DNA of 22,606 bases. Origin: a virus. Below the pieces are notes generated by a model. The model was not told the DNA's origin, made no database searches, and was given only the letters and a program-made list of their open reading frames with translations. This document shows, one piece after another, positions 8,001-13,201 of this stretch. The stretch lies in the IMG/VR virus record IMGVR_UViG_3300020410_000069, positions 1-22,606 of that record; one strand, 5' to 3'. Each line of letters begins with the position of its first letter. The stretch's first letter is position 1. Position numbers and translations under genes: made by a program.

Positions 8001-10158
8001 GTTAGAAACTCAAATTAATAATAAGACTTATAAAAAGAGCATGTCTTTAAAACAACGTAGAGAACAATTTAGAAAGAAAGTAAAATTCAATCCTATAGGT
8101 AGATTTGAATTTGATACATATATACCTCATATTAATTTTGGAAGAAATAAAAAGAGTAGAGAAGTTATTGATAAATGGATTAATGAAAGAGTTCAAGAAG
8201 TATACGATAAAACACTATCAGATACTGGCAGTGTTAAGAAAGCAGAGAGAATGGCTAAACTTAAAAGATTAAGTTATGAGATAATGCAAGATAGATCTAC
8301 TTCTGAAGATTTAGGAATGAGTAGTGTTACAACAGAATCTGTTATGTATGACTTTTCTAAAATGAGTATAAAAGATATAGATAGTACGCTTCTTAATCAC
8401 AGGCCAGGCTCTGCATTAGAAAGACACGCTGATATGCCTGGCTGGGATAGAACACATAATGCAATTGACTTTTATAAAAAGGGTATATTTACTGCAATGT
8501 ATAAAGCAATGAGTGGTTATCAATCTAAAAAATCAATAATGAATTTTGAGAAAGAAGCTGCATTTGGAGAGAACACTGCAGACTGGGCTTTGTATTTAAA
8601 ATCATATTACAGAGATTCAATGGGATTACCTACAATATTTGGTAATCAAATGCATAAATTTTTACAAGCTGATCCTAAGTTTAAACGTAGAGGCTTTTAT
8701 TTAACTAGCGATCAAGCAGTTATAGAAGCAAATAGTAAAATTAATAATTGGTTTAAAAAACACGGAAGACAACTTCCTTGGATGAATACAGTTCCTGAAA
8801 TGCCTAAAGAAAGTTTAAAGAAAAGCGATCCAGTGTTATACGAAAAAATGTATCAAGCACACATGTCTGCTATGTCTAGGGTTGTTCATAATATGGGAAG
8901 AGTTGAAGCTAAGTTTAATCTTTTAACTATATTAGGACATCCTAAATTATATGTCGGGAATTTATTTGGCGGAACTACTAATACTATTACAAGAGCTGGT
9001 CTTAAAAACTTTATGCGTTCTTACGATAAAAAGTGGATTAAAAGCAATTTATTAGTTAATGAGAAAGGTGAATACAGATTAAGATTTAAAGATGGTAGCT
9101 CTGTTAAGAATAAGAAAGATTTAGATAAATGGATAGCAGAAAAAGGAATTATAGAATCGTTTATTACTAACGAGCTTAACTTAAATATTGGATTGAGAGA
9201 TGCTAGGGGTATAGCTAAACAAAACTTAAAAGATTTTTCTAAAGATTTAAAATCTAAGTTAAAGCGAGATCCTGATATGAATGATAATACCATTCTTGAA
9301 TTAGCTAAGAAATATAAAGTTGACAAACTTCTTATAGATAATGCAGCAGTATTTATGCAAGCATCAGAAAGAAAGTTAAGAAGAGACTCTTTTTTATCAC
9401 ATGCTATTAAATATATGGAAGTATATGGTAAGGATGGATTAAGATTAAATTTAGATGATCCAGCTGTTATGGAAGCTGGGTTAAAAGGAGTAGAAGCAAC
9501 TCAGTTTGTTTATCATAGTTCTTTTAGGCCAGGCTATATGAGAACTTCCTTGGGAAAAGTGTTATCTCGTTTTAAATTATTTGTATTTAATTCGGTAAGA
9601 GTTCGTAAAGAGATGCTAAGAAAAGCTAAATACTACGGATTTGAACCAGGCACAGAGCAGTTTGAAAGGTTTAAGACAGACTTTCAAATTAATATGTTTA
9701 TAGCTGCACTTGCCTCTGCTTTTGCATATAGTTTATTTGATACTAGCTTACCACCTCCTTACGATTGGGTTCAAGAAACTGGAGAGTGGTTATTAGGAGA
9801 TAAGAAAGAAAGAGATAAAGCCTTTTTTGGTCAATGGCCTTATCCTGTAGCTCCTTTAAATATAGTAACACCTCCAGTAGCTAGATTACCAATGTCATTT
9901 TTTGGTAGTTTAATAAATAATGACTGGGATAGGTTTATGGATTATCAAATTTATACAATGTTTCCATTTGGTAGAATGATTAGATCTGCAGATAAAATTG
10001 TAGATGAACCTTATGGAACAATAGAAGGTAGAGCAATGCAACAAATTTTTGGGTTACCTTTAGATACTGTTAGAAGTAAAATTAAGAGAGCTAATGTGTT
10101 AGCTCAAAGAAAAGAGTTAATTGACAAAGAACTGTCTGATATGACAGAAGGAGAATAA
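2083..10158 (+). CDS. Giant virion protein, candidate two-barrel virion RNA polymerase
   Basis: A single 2691-residue ORF. The N-terminal region has Gly/Ala-rich hydrophobic stretches near residues 87-117, 191-228 and 254-290. The middle has FLVIRVPADSISG (1108-1120) followed by GGADKDSDSAFLY (1148-1160). The aspartates D1151, D1153 and D1155, after a Gly and with an R-x-P segment about 35 residues upstream, match the layout of the metal-binding DFDID loop of crAss-like phage virion RNA polymerase (phi14:2 gp66). The C-terminal region has EATQFVYHSSFRPGYMRTSL (2471-2490), a type of segment I associate with very large phage or mobile-element proteins, and a hydrophobic stretch near 2534-2555. 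I infer an internal, ejected protein with RNA polymerase activity. The ATG has no Shine-Dalgarno motif and follows the previous stop by two bases. The RNA polymerase assignment rests on one motif; being a large internal virion protein is more certain. Confidence 0.6.
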   Translation: MSTYNDRILELVKHYRYNPYLYSEEQVDELQRLADDNNVPFNRKTDDFNFRKTMSHLVDGFFEGFTTIPVSTLKGDHPTTTYESIAHSLGHLAGFAPGIISAPLKLGAKGLAKIGFGEQVKDAFGKITYKGAARYVDDAAEITREANHWSIPMIFGDIGKRKFQQGLEVSKLQSLDFLKKGAGARSVLEQAVHLGTASAVSSVWKGPDEMMHSAYSGAIAGGAFGGLGEIRMIGNYLKSTSPNTYRKGEQRVKSAIGAAMLGVPTALQGEPIEMIMYQTLLGGYFGYGSRPSMEAEGGKFIQRLQYEGDKKFIFRPTQHPRWDKYSKGAQEYIKKEVTEGSKDYLYRQFNYLGYDKDYVNAEVTRKARESEGLGANDPLPQEKLDAFFRSEAHDFYMSGPGSKKSSEIHIHKDLTDALSDAEQQMDANDPVDLTPTPKKKKGEPKTNAQEMKERENDVDIFAAGYDPTTGNVTIIGGIDRKKIGFRGDYEGTVNGESRVNRPSDVLENTEYITWDGVFIKDPKTGKYTKYKPLSYGTTKNASTNWKTSTTKNVDTKLLWKIESKLHESGRYLYGGIKDKGILTIREYHADANRYTNEQLIKALSERDSTRSYEQIRKSLLDSRNEWMSYYKFDSSADKQYIIDRHDKSWRSNILAEAERNGLYDQKDLSNIHKLMTDGYSKNVVDWNKREQLYNDKSMPLPKDSLGTLKSAIFTENFLDVAKNQYINIKGEREYFDSDTDGTIYFLQKDIDIMYDRLGLKEKWKDSQYSDVNPSMIKPVIIVKTPMGTMIVKAAGRGASKPLEQYMINNGLRSVIMKSATKHTGSIGGPNGERFNTFNIDKLKQRVYEHEGNLNTLDINEADIRINLGTFENPATALKKQKIARQLASNLNQGQARGALEALWKEVYLPNIEGDPNVNKAIKNYVESEGWMQKTFGYKKFKVDDLDINIIHDILTKHGNTELAKDIARQISRQDKKGQLEDVDNFTPEQYQQYVYRNNRILDSADFSQSLREINLGNSRQFFENVYKKYLVTRAYAPKYKYSSKGWLAPKDPHLLLSTRDIKDGHFMLDRDMGKMTVKYKGKDTKLEEAWNDYVKNGKPKSEANAFDFLVIRVPADSISGTRVLKFDGFTTQKGVSITTNAKDNAYLGGADKDSDSAFLYQNMPRKVVDAVKKQQDQWSKDNRWIDGKSEVFDPVFGASGNQAYSTIESKFSPSMRRIVADSAAKGQKGLGYGVVAKDNLLGIADFLKGKGAVTFSMNSPKGKYLGNVTLELKPNGHNILARLGREVVNRSADAANYPKMIDFTDLPNIMLNSAFNMKGVKLGKKMKEVTYDDLANTSLNAIFDARAKISSSNKTSFPLWQRSINQLNDLNSFPTLSSRVAERLNQAMVDSKGNMKIFNDVKVLENLNKAMSESVKQYIRNKNTNPAYRVLTQLNFKLQAKPYGNYSQMRYKVERDFEQLTSWNAIAKSGNDIYAALKKMGYGDKAIQELDVNILSKIAKTAEIIKKRTRQFHPDSEVKNEFGEIVHSSSEYFDKQVLDYKNGSLNKLVKQYDKRHGKDNLINSDMLHKYFDMWLLSPFVRTKSTDTSFSKIPFQSKSINQKSLEYYTKQHNDLFQSIIGTVTGKKPKEKALFDMETFDYKTPKKQAQEDIIDKAINKTPDVKKNPNESLSDLFRRKALTKDQFDLVKDFERRLDNNPHIRDNFKDFYENFIIEVAGGPAKDISLIDIKDINAINRYMKDMDNRFTKAGTKLPDFVWRASPEYVDLYMRNFENKYFATFQENVKTKEGFVKRTIRKYTGTLGIIKDYVHKTTSEIERQTGKVEEFNDRAYIHRNLPVKEAEGISELIFLKREGVDYKSTDLYKQLNKKSFNIRNKERSLDEIIERDNNKYTEQFENFSKKYIHATDNKGNYIDFSQIDVKNKYGKYSKYLSWDKDGKFNAKNFEKAIMSDVMKGKGIPEVPIEVILRASYELMLETQINNKTYKKSMSLKQRREQFRKKVKFNPIGRFEFDTYIPHINFGRNKKSREVIDKWINERVQEVYDKTLSDTGSVKKAERMAKLKRLSYEIMQDRSTSEDLGMSSVTTESVMYDFSKMSIKDIDSTLLNHRPGSALERHADMPGWDRTHNAIDFYKKGIFTAMYKAMSGYQSKKSIMNFEKEAAFGENTADWALYLKSYYRDSMGLPTIFGNQMHKFLQADPKFKRRGFYLTSDQAVIEANSKINNWFKKHGRQLPWMNTVPEMPKESLKKSDPVLYEKMYQAHMSAMSRVVHNMGRVEAKFNLLTILGHPKLYVGNLFGGTTNTITRAGLKNFMRSYDKKWIKSNLLVNEKGEYRLRFKDGSSVKNKKDLDKWIAEKGIIESFITNELNLNIGLRDARGIAKQNLKDFSKDLKSKLKRDPDMNDNTILELAKKYKVDKLLIDNAAVFMQASERKLRRDSFLSHAIKYMEVYGKDGLRLNLDDPAVMEAGLKGVEATQFVYHSSFRPGYMRTSLGKVLSRFKLFVFNSVRVRKEMLRKAKYYGFEPGTEQFERFKTDFQINMFIAALASAFAYSLFDTSLPPPYDWVQETGEWLLGDKKERDKAFFGQWPYPVAPLNIVTPPVARLPMSFFGSLINNDWDRFMDYQIYTMFPFGRMIRSADKIVDEPYGTIEGRAMQQIFGLPLDTVRSKIKRANVLAQRKELIDKELSDMTEGE

Positions 10159-10159
10159 A

Positions 10160-10681
10160 ATGGCAAGAGATGCCTATGGTTTTGGGACACCTAAAGTTCC
10201 TTATGATAAAACACTGAAAAATAGACAAGGACTTCCTAGACAAGGACTTTATCCTAATTACTACGATGAAGGTGGTAATTACATAGGATTAAATGAAACA
10301 CCTGCAGCAGGCACAGGCTTAAAAAAGAATATGTTTGGTATGCCTGAAGCATGGCAATATGCTCCTACAGGTAAAGCACTTGATACTAGTGAAATTGATT
10401 TTTCTAATAAAGATCAGGTTATGGCTATACAATCTGCAATTGGAGCAGATGTAGATGGAGTTTGGGGACCACAAACAGAAAAATTATACAGAGAAGCAAT
10501 AAACAAAAGAAGAGGGCAAATGGGATTAGAATCTTATAGTTACGAACCAGAACCTGAAATGTACCCAGCTGGTTCTATTGTAATGCCTGGAGATCCAGAC
10601 GCTGGTAGTTTATTTGATTTAGCAGAGCCTACTAATTCTTTTGAGGCTTATCAAATGTATAATCCTAGAATGAGGAGATAA
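10160..10681 (+). CDS. Protein with PG_binding_1-like domain
   Basis: A 173-residue protein. Residues 83-115 include QVMAIQSAIGADVDGVWGPQ, followed by TE and an aromatic helix. This is the classic pattern of the PG_binding_1 repeat (hydrophobic helix, then DG-x-x-GP-x-T), which binds peptidoglycan. No catalytic amidase, lysozyme or peptidase motif is seen, so it may be a virion cell-wall-binding protein or a lysis accessory rather than a complete endolysin. The N-terminus MARDAYGFGTPK resembles that of the 119-aa protein upstream of the giant gene. The ribosome binding site GGAG lies in the end of the giant gene, one base separates the stop and start codons, and expression is probably coupled. 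Confidence 0.75.
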   Translation: MARDAYGFGTPKVPYDKTLKNRQGLPRQGLYPNYYDEGGNYIGLNETPAAGTGLKKNMFGMPEAWQYAPTGKALDTSEIDFSNKDQVMAIQSAIGADVDGVWGPQTEKLYREAINKRRGQMGLESYSYEPEPEMYPAGSIVMPGDPDAGSLFDLAEPTNSFEAYQMYNPRMRR

Positions 10682-10683
10682 TT

Positions 10684-11115
10684 ATGTCAGATAGACCTTG
10701 GGTTCCTGGTGGACCAGAGTCATCTATGATGCCACAAGAAGGCAGAGTTCAAATGGCTCAAGAACAAGAAAAAGCAACACGATTAGCAAAAGAAGCTATA
10801 TTTATTTGGAATAATTTAGTTGAAGATAAAGGCCCTTTACAACAAAAGCAAGATGAATTAGGTTGGGAAAGAAGAATAGAGGAGTTGTTATCTAATGATG
10901 GTTTTCAAAACTTTTTAAATGCTAATACTATGGCAGATAAAATGATGGCTTTAAGAGATACAGGTATGAGAGGTGGTTATAATATGACTGATGAACAATT
11001 AGCTCAATATATATTAAAACATTCTCCAACGTCATTAACCGAAGATCCTGCTGTATCTACTGAAACTAGATTACTTGAAGAAGAAATGAATAAACCAAAA
11101 CCTATATTGAGATAA
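10684..11115 (+). CDS. Hypothetical helical protein
   Basis: A 143-residue acidic, Met- and Gln-rich, mainly helical protein without signal peptide or membrane segment. The first 20 residues are Pro/Gly/Met-rich and probably disordered. A good ribosome binding site (GAGGAG, 7 bases before ATG) overlaps the end of the preceding gene. It lies between the peptidoglycan-binding protein and the holin-like gene, so it could be a virion or lysis-region protein. No family recognised. Confidence 0.8.
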   Translation: MSDRPWVPGGPESSMMPQEGRVQMAQEQEKATRLAKEAIFIWNNLVEDKGPLQQKQDELGWERRIEELLSNDGFQNFLNANTMADKMMALRDTGMRGGYNMTDEQLAQYILKHSPTSLTEDPAVSTETRLLEEEMNKPKPILR

Positions 11116-11424
11116 ATGGATTGGCTTCAAGTATTAGAACAATATGGAGTTCCTCTTGTAGTCGCTTGTGCATTTTGGATGTTTATACAAAAACAGAATA
11201 AATTTATACAAGATGAATTGCAGAAAGAACTTAGAGAGTCTTTTGCTAGAGTTGAAGGAATTATTGTTAAACTAATTGATCAGCAAAAAAAGATGCAATT
11301 AGAACAAAAAGGTCTAGAAAATAGCTATAAAACACTTGTAGAAGTTATAGCTAGCTTATCAGGTAATGGATTAAAAGATAAGTTTATGAGAATGCAAGAA
11401 CGAAATGAAAATAAAAAATACTAG
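11116..11424 (+). CDS. Putative holin (UviB/BhlA-like)
   Basis: A 102-residue protein with one N-terminal membrane segment (about residues 9-24, EQYGVPLVVACAFWMFIQ) followed by a charged helix, coiled-coil-like to about residue 75, and a polar tail. Short N-terminal membrane anchor plus long charged helix is the layout of the UviB/BhlA holin-like family. Holins form holes in the inner membrane at lysis. The ATG follows the preceding stop codon directly, with only a weak GAGATAA upstream, so translation is probably coupled. The following genes include a second membrane protein, consistent with a lysis cluster. The assignment rests on topology and context. Confidence 0.6.
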   Translation: MDWLQVLEQYGVPLVVACAFWMFIQKQNKFIQDELQKELRESFARVEGIIVKLIDQQKKMQLEQKGLENSYKTLVEVIASLSGNGLKDKFMRMQERNENKKY

Positions 11425-11432
11425 GAGATATT

Positions 11433-11543
11433 ATGCCACGAGGTAAAGGTACATATGGTAAGAAAGTTGGTAGACCTAAGAAATCTGTTAAGAAAAGTTC
11501 TTCAAAGAAAAAAACCTATTCAAAAAAAAGTAAAAAGAAATAA
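11433..11543 (+). CDS. Very small basic protein with AT-hook-like motif
   Basis: A 36-residue protein, about half Lys or Arg, starting MPRGKGTYGKKVGRPKK and ending in a Lys/Ser-rich tail. GRP flanked by basic residues is the core of the AT-hook, which binds the minor groove of AT-rich DNA. A good ribosome binding site (AGGAGATATT) precedes the ATG, and the stop codon overlaps the next start (TAATG). Small MPxGKGTYG proteins are, to my knowledge, common in tailed phages. A DNA-condensing virion protein or a regulator are both possible; the role is inferred. Confidence 0.7.
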   Translation: MPRGKGTYGKKVGRPKKSVKKSSSKKKTYSKKSKKK

Positions 11544-11665
11544 TGGCTAAAAAAGTAAGTTGGTTATGGGGTGGTAAAAGATATAGTGGTACTTTAATTA
11601 GAGAAACTAAAACACATAAGTTTGCTAGAACTCATAACGGAAAAGTAAAAAAAATTAAAAAATGA
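11543..11665 (+). CDS. Very small basic protein, unknown
   Basis: A 40-residue basic protein starting MAKKVSWLWGGKRYSGTL and ending in KVKKIKK. Its start overlaps the preceding stop (TAATG) and its stop overlaps the next start (ATGA), which makes a real translated gene likely although it is very short. The composition suggests a small strand-rich core with basic ends that may contact nucleic acid. Function unknown. Confidence 0.65.
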   Translation: MAKKVSWLWGGKRYSGTLIRETKTHKFARTHNGKVKKIKK

Positions 11666-11874
11666 AATCTAAAAATGTAAACGAGTACAGAGATGAAGTA
11701 ATGACTCATCTTGAATACATTAAAGAAAAAGTCAACGAAAATCATTCACATTTACAAAAGATCAATGGTAGGTTAAGGAGTGCAGAAAACAGTATTACAG
11801 CTATCAAAACAATTGGTAGTACAATAACTGTAATAGTAAGTATTGTATTAACTTGGTTTGGAATTAAGAGTTAA
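11662..11874 (+). CDS. Small coiled-coil membrane protein, XhlA-like holin accessory
   Basis: A 70-residue protein. Residues about 8-47 form a charged heptad-like helix and residues about 49-66 (KTIGSTITVIVSIVLTWF) form a C-terminal membrane segment. This N-in topology, coiled coil then one C-terminal segment, is that of the XhlA haemolysin/holin-associated family. With the UviB/BhlA-like gene just upstream it probably completes a lysis cassette. It overlaps the preceding gene by ATGA. Its stop codon overlaps the stop of the convergent - strand gene, so the two arms meet with no spacer. Confidence 0.6.
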   Translation: MKSKNVNEYRDEVMTHLEYIKEKVNENHSHLQKINGRLRSAENSITAIKTIGSTITVIVSIVLTWFGIKS

Positions 11875-12020
11875 ACTTTAACTGGATCTTTATAAAAGGA
11901 CAGTATATAAGTATATATCCACCAGCATCTTCCATTATCTGAATCATTCATTGCCGCCTTTTTAAATCTTTCTCTTCTTGATAAATTCCTGTAACCTTTC
12001 GTATAGTACGAATCAGTCAA
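11871..12020 (-). CDS. Small protein with TTG start, unknown
   Basis: A 49-residue ORF read on the - strand. It starts with TTG at 12020, inside the end of the preceding gene, with GGGAG six bases upstream. The protein is basic at first (YRNLSRRERFKKAAM) and aromatic at the end (RCWWIYTYILSFYKDP). It fills exactly the space between the 70-aa Cys-rich gene and the convergent + strand gene and overlaps both, which is why I accept it. Its stop codon (11871-11873) overlaps the + strand stop at 11872-11874. Function unknown. Confidence 0.5.
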   Translation of the reverse strand: MTDSYYTKGYRNLSRRERFKKAAMNDSDNGRCWWIYTYILSFYKDPVKV

Positions 12021-12225
12021 CAAAAACTCCCTTTAATTTTATAATTACACTATTGGTTAATGGATGTAATCTTTCAACATCTGATTTCCAGAATTTACAA
12101 CCATTATCTATTACTTTGTTAGGAATTTTTATTGCAGCAGTTTTTTTGTAGTAAAAATACCATCTGCAATGTTGGTTATGTTGATATATGCAATTAAAAC
12201 AATTATTTCTTTTTTTCTCTTGCAA
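12013..12225 (-). CDS. Small Cys-rich, possible zinc-binding protein
   Basis: A 70-residue protein with C9 and C12 (CFNC), C20 (preceded by His) and C43 (GCKFW). Four Cys plus His in a compact protein suggest zinc or iron-sulphur binding. The start is TTG at 12225, within the preceding gene, with only a weak purine-rich AGAAGA upstream, so coupled translation is likely. The last bases overlap the next gene. The pattern CxxC, C, then GCKFW recurs in small phage proteins of unknown function; I know no defined role. Confidence 0.6.
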   Translation of the reverse strand: MQEKKRNNCFNCIYQHNQHCRWYFYYKKTAAIKIPNKVIDNGCKFWKSDVERLHPLTNSVIIKLKGVFVD

Positions 12226-12325
12226 TTAATCTTCTTTGATGTCTCTTAGCTTTTTCCTTGCTAAGATATATATTTCCATCTGCTGTTATATAGACATGTG
12301 CTAACTCGTGACTTATTGGTCTCAT
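12203..12325 (-). CDS. Small basic protein, unknown
   Basis: A 40-residue protein starting MRPISHELAHVYITADGNIY and ending in a strongly basic helix. It has a strong ribosome binding site (AAAGGAG, six bases before ATG) directly after the T tract of the hairpin at 12339-12398, so it is the first gene of the last - strand unit. It overlaps the following Cys-rich gene by 23 bases. The short HELAHV could suggest a metal-site His pair, but the protein is too small to be a known protease. Function unknown. Confidence 0.65.
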   Translation of the reverse strand: MRPISHELAHVYITADGNIYLSKEKAKRHQRRLIAREKKK

Positions 12326-12338
12326 AGTTTCTCCTTTG

Positions 12339-12398
12339 AAAAAAGAGAGCCTCGCTGGACGAGTAACTTAGGGGACTGGAGGTAAGAGCAAGGCCCTC
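12339..12398 (-). terminator. Hairpin with T tract between - strand units
   Basis: On the - strand the arms at 12387-12398 and 12345-12356 form 12 continuous pairs, two of them G.U; on the + strand these two positions are mismatched. A T6 tract follows at 12344-12339. The stem starts at the stop codon of the 95-aa gene, and the next start codon is only 13 bases past the T tract. The 30-base loop contains GGACGAGT, also present in the hairpin at 17225. It is terminator-like, but see the finding on this hairpin family. Confidence 0.65.
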
Positions 12399-12685
12399 TA
12401 ACTTTTTCCGATTATTTCATCATTTAAAAAAGCATCACAATCATATCTTATAGTATCAATAATTTCATCTTCATTTGATAGTACATCTATAGTAATATTA
12501 TCAACATTATTTGTAACCTGTACTTTAAAGATTCCATTATTAACTTCTAATGCATTTTTTTCGAGCGATTTTATGCCTTTTTTCAACGATCTTTTATATT
12601 TAGTACCTAGAACTGTATCTCCCATTACATCGTTTAATAGGACATACAGTTTCTTTAGGCAATTTATAGACGATTTTCTATTCAT
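12398..12685 (-). CDS. Hypothetical protein
   Basis: A 95-residue protein: a helical basic N-terminal half (residues 1-45), then a strand-rich acidic half with TNNVDNITIDVLSNEDEIID. No membrane segment or known motif. The ATG overlaps the end of the nuclease gene by eight bases, so it is the last member of the replication unit that begins with the Erf protein. It ends at the terminator-like hairpin. A nuclease partner or regulator is conceivable, but nothing in the sequence shows it. Confidence 0.75.
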   Translation of the reverse strand: MNRKSSINCLKKLYVLLNDVMGDTVLGTKYKRSLKKGIKSLEKNALEVNNGIFKVQVTNNVDNITIDVLSNEDEIIDTIRYDCDAFLNDEIIGKS

Positions 12686-13019
12686 TGGTTTTCTTAATTA
12701 ATTCTAACCACTTATCTAAATCCATTACTACTTTTGGAGTTTCTCTATTTCTTTTTATTACTAATACTGGAGTTGATTCTCCTGCATTAGTTTCACATTG
12801 CTTAAATGATTTCCAAACATTAAGTTTTTCTACATTTTTACATTCAAAAGAATATGGTAGTAATTTCTTGGCGTGAGGGGTAAGGACAATGTCCTCACCC
12901 GTCATACCCATAATTTGTGAACCTATATCATCTTTTAAATCTGGATACATTTCCACTAATTTATCTCTTACTATATTCTGCAATCTCTTGCCTTTATTTT
13001 TAGCTGATCTTGCTTTCAT
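12678..13019 (-). CDS. PD-(D/E)XK nuclease, resolvase-like
   Basis: A 113-residue protein starting MKARSAKNKGKRLQ. The motifs GED (D43) and SFECKN (E59, K61) fit the D...ExK metal site of PD-(D/E)XK nucleases, with a following strand PVLVIKRNR. A small one-domain enzyme of this type in a phage recombination operon is likely to be a Holliday-junction resolvase-like or structure-specific endonuclease. Longer starts exist (TTG at 13076, ATG at 13049 and 13037). I choose 13019 because its ATG overlaps the stop of the membrane gene as ATGA and the protein then begins with the basic helix usual in this group; GGAG lies 12 bases upstream. Confidence 0.75.
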   Translation of the reverse strand: MKARSAKNKGKRLQNIVRDKLVEMYPDLKDDIGSQIMGMTGEDIVLTPHAKKLLPYSFECKNVEKLNVWKSFKQCETNAGESTPVLVIKRNRETPKVVMDLDKWLELIKKTNE

Positions 13020-13201
13020 GGTAACAATTTTCTCCATATTGATAAACATACAGATGTCTCTAATGGACCAAGGCAAACACCTAAAGTTATATGATCACCT
13101 CTTATTATATTATAAGAAAAAGTAATCGAAAATATCCATAAAATTATTAATGAATATCCTAAGGCATTCTCTTGATTGTTAACTTTCTTTATTTCTATCA
13201 T
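13016..13201 (-). CDS. Small membrane protein in replication operon
   Basis: A 61-residue protein with one clear hydrophobic segment, residues about 14-33 (ALGYSLIILWIFSITFSYNI), and a more polar C-terminal half with two Cys. Its ATG overlaps the helicase stop (TAATG), and its stop overlaps the chosen nuclease start (ATGA). These exact junctions on both sides support a real gene. A membrane anchor for the replication complex, or a host-targeting protein, are possibilities only; no family is recognised. Confidence 0.6.
   Translation of the reverse strand: MIEIKKVNNQENALGYSLIILWIFSITFSYNIIRGDHITLGVCLGPLETSVCLSIWRKLLP

Noticed and set aside
9021-9326. 101-aa - strand ORF inside the giant gene
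   Set aside because: Hydrophobic antisense shadow typical of AT-rich coding DNA; no start signal.
13019-13076. N-terminal extension of the nuclease to the TTG at 13076
   Set aside because: It would overlap most of the small membrane gene's end and lacks a good start signal; the ATGA junction at 13019 is better.
12685-13125. + strand ORFs over the nuclease gene
   Set aside because: Antisense to the PD-(D/E)XK gene with its motifs and overlapping operon junctions.
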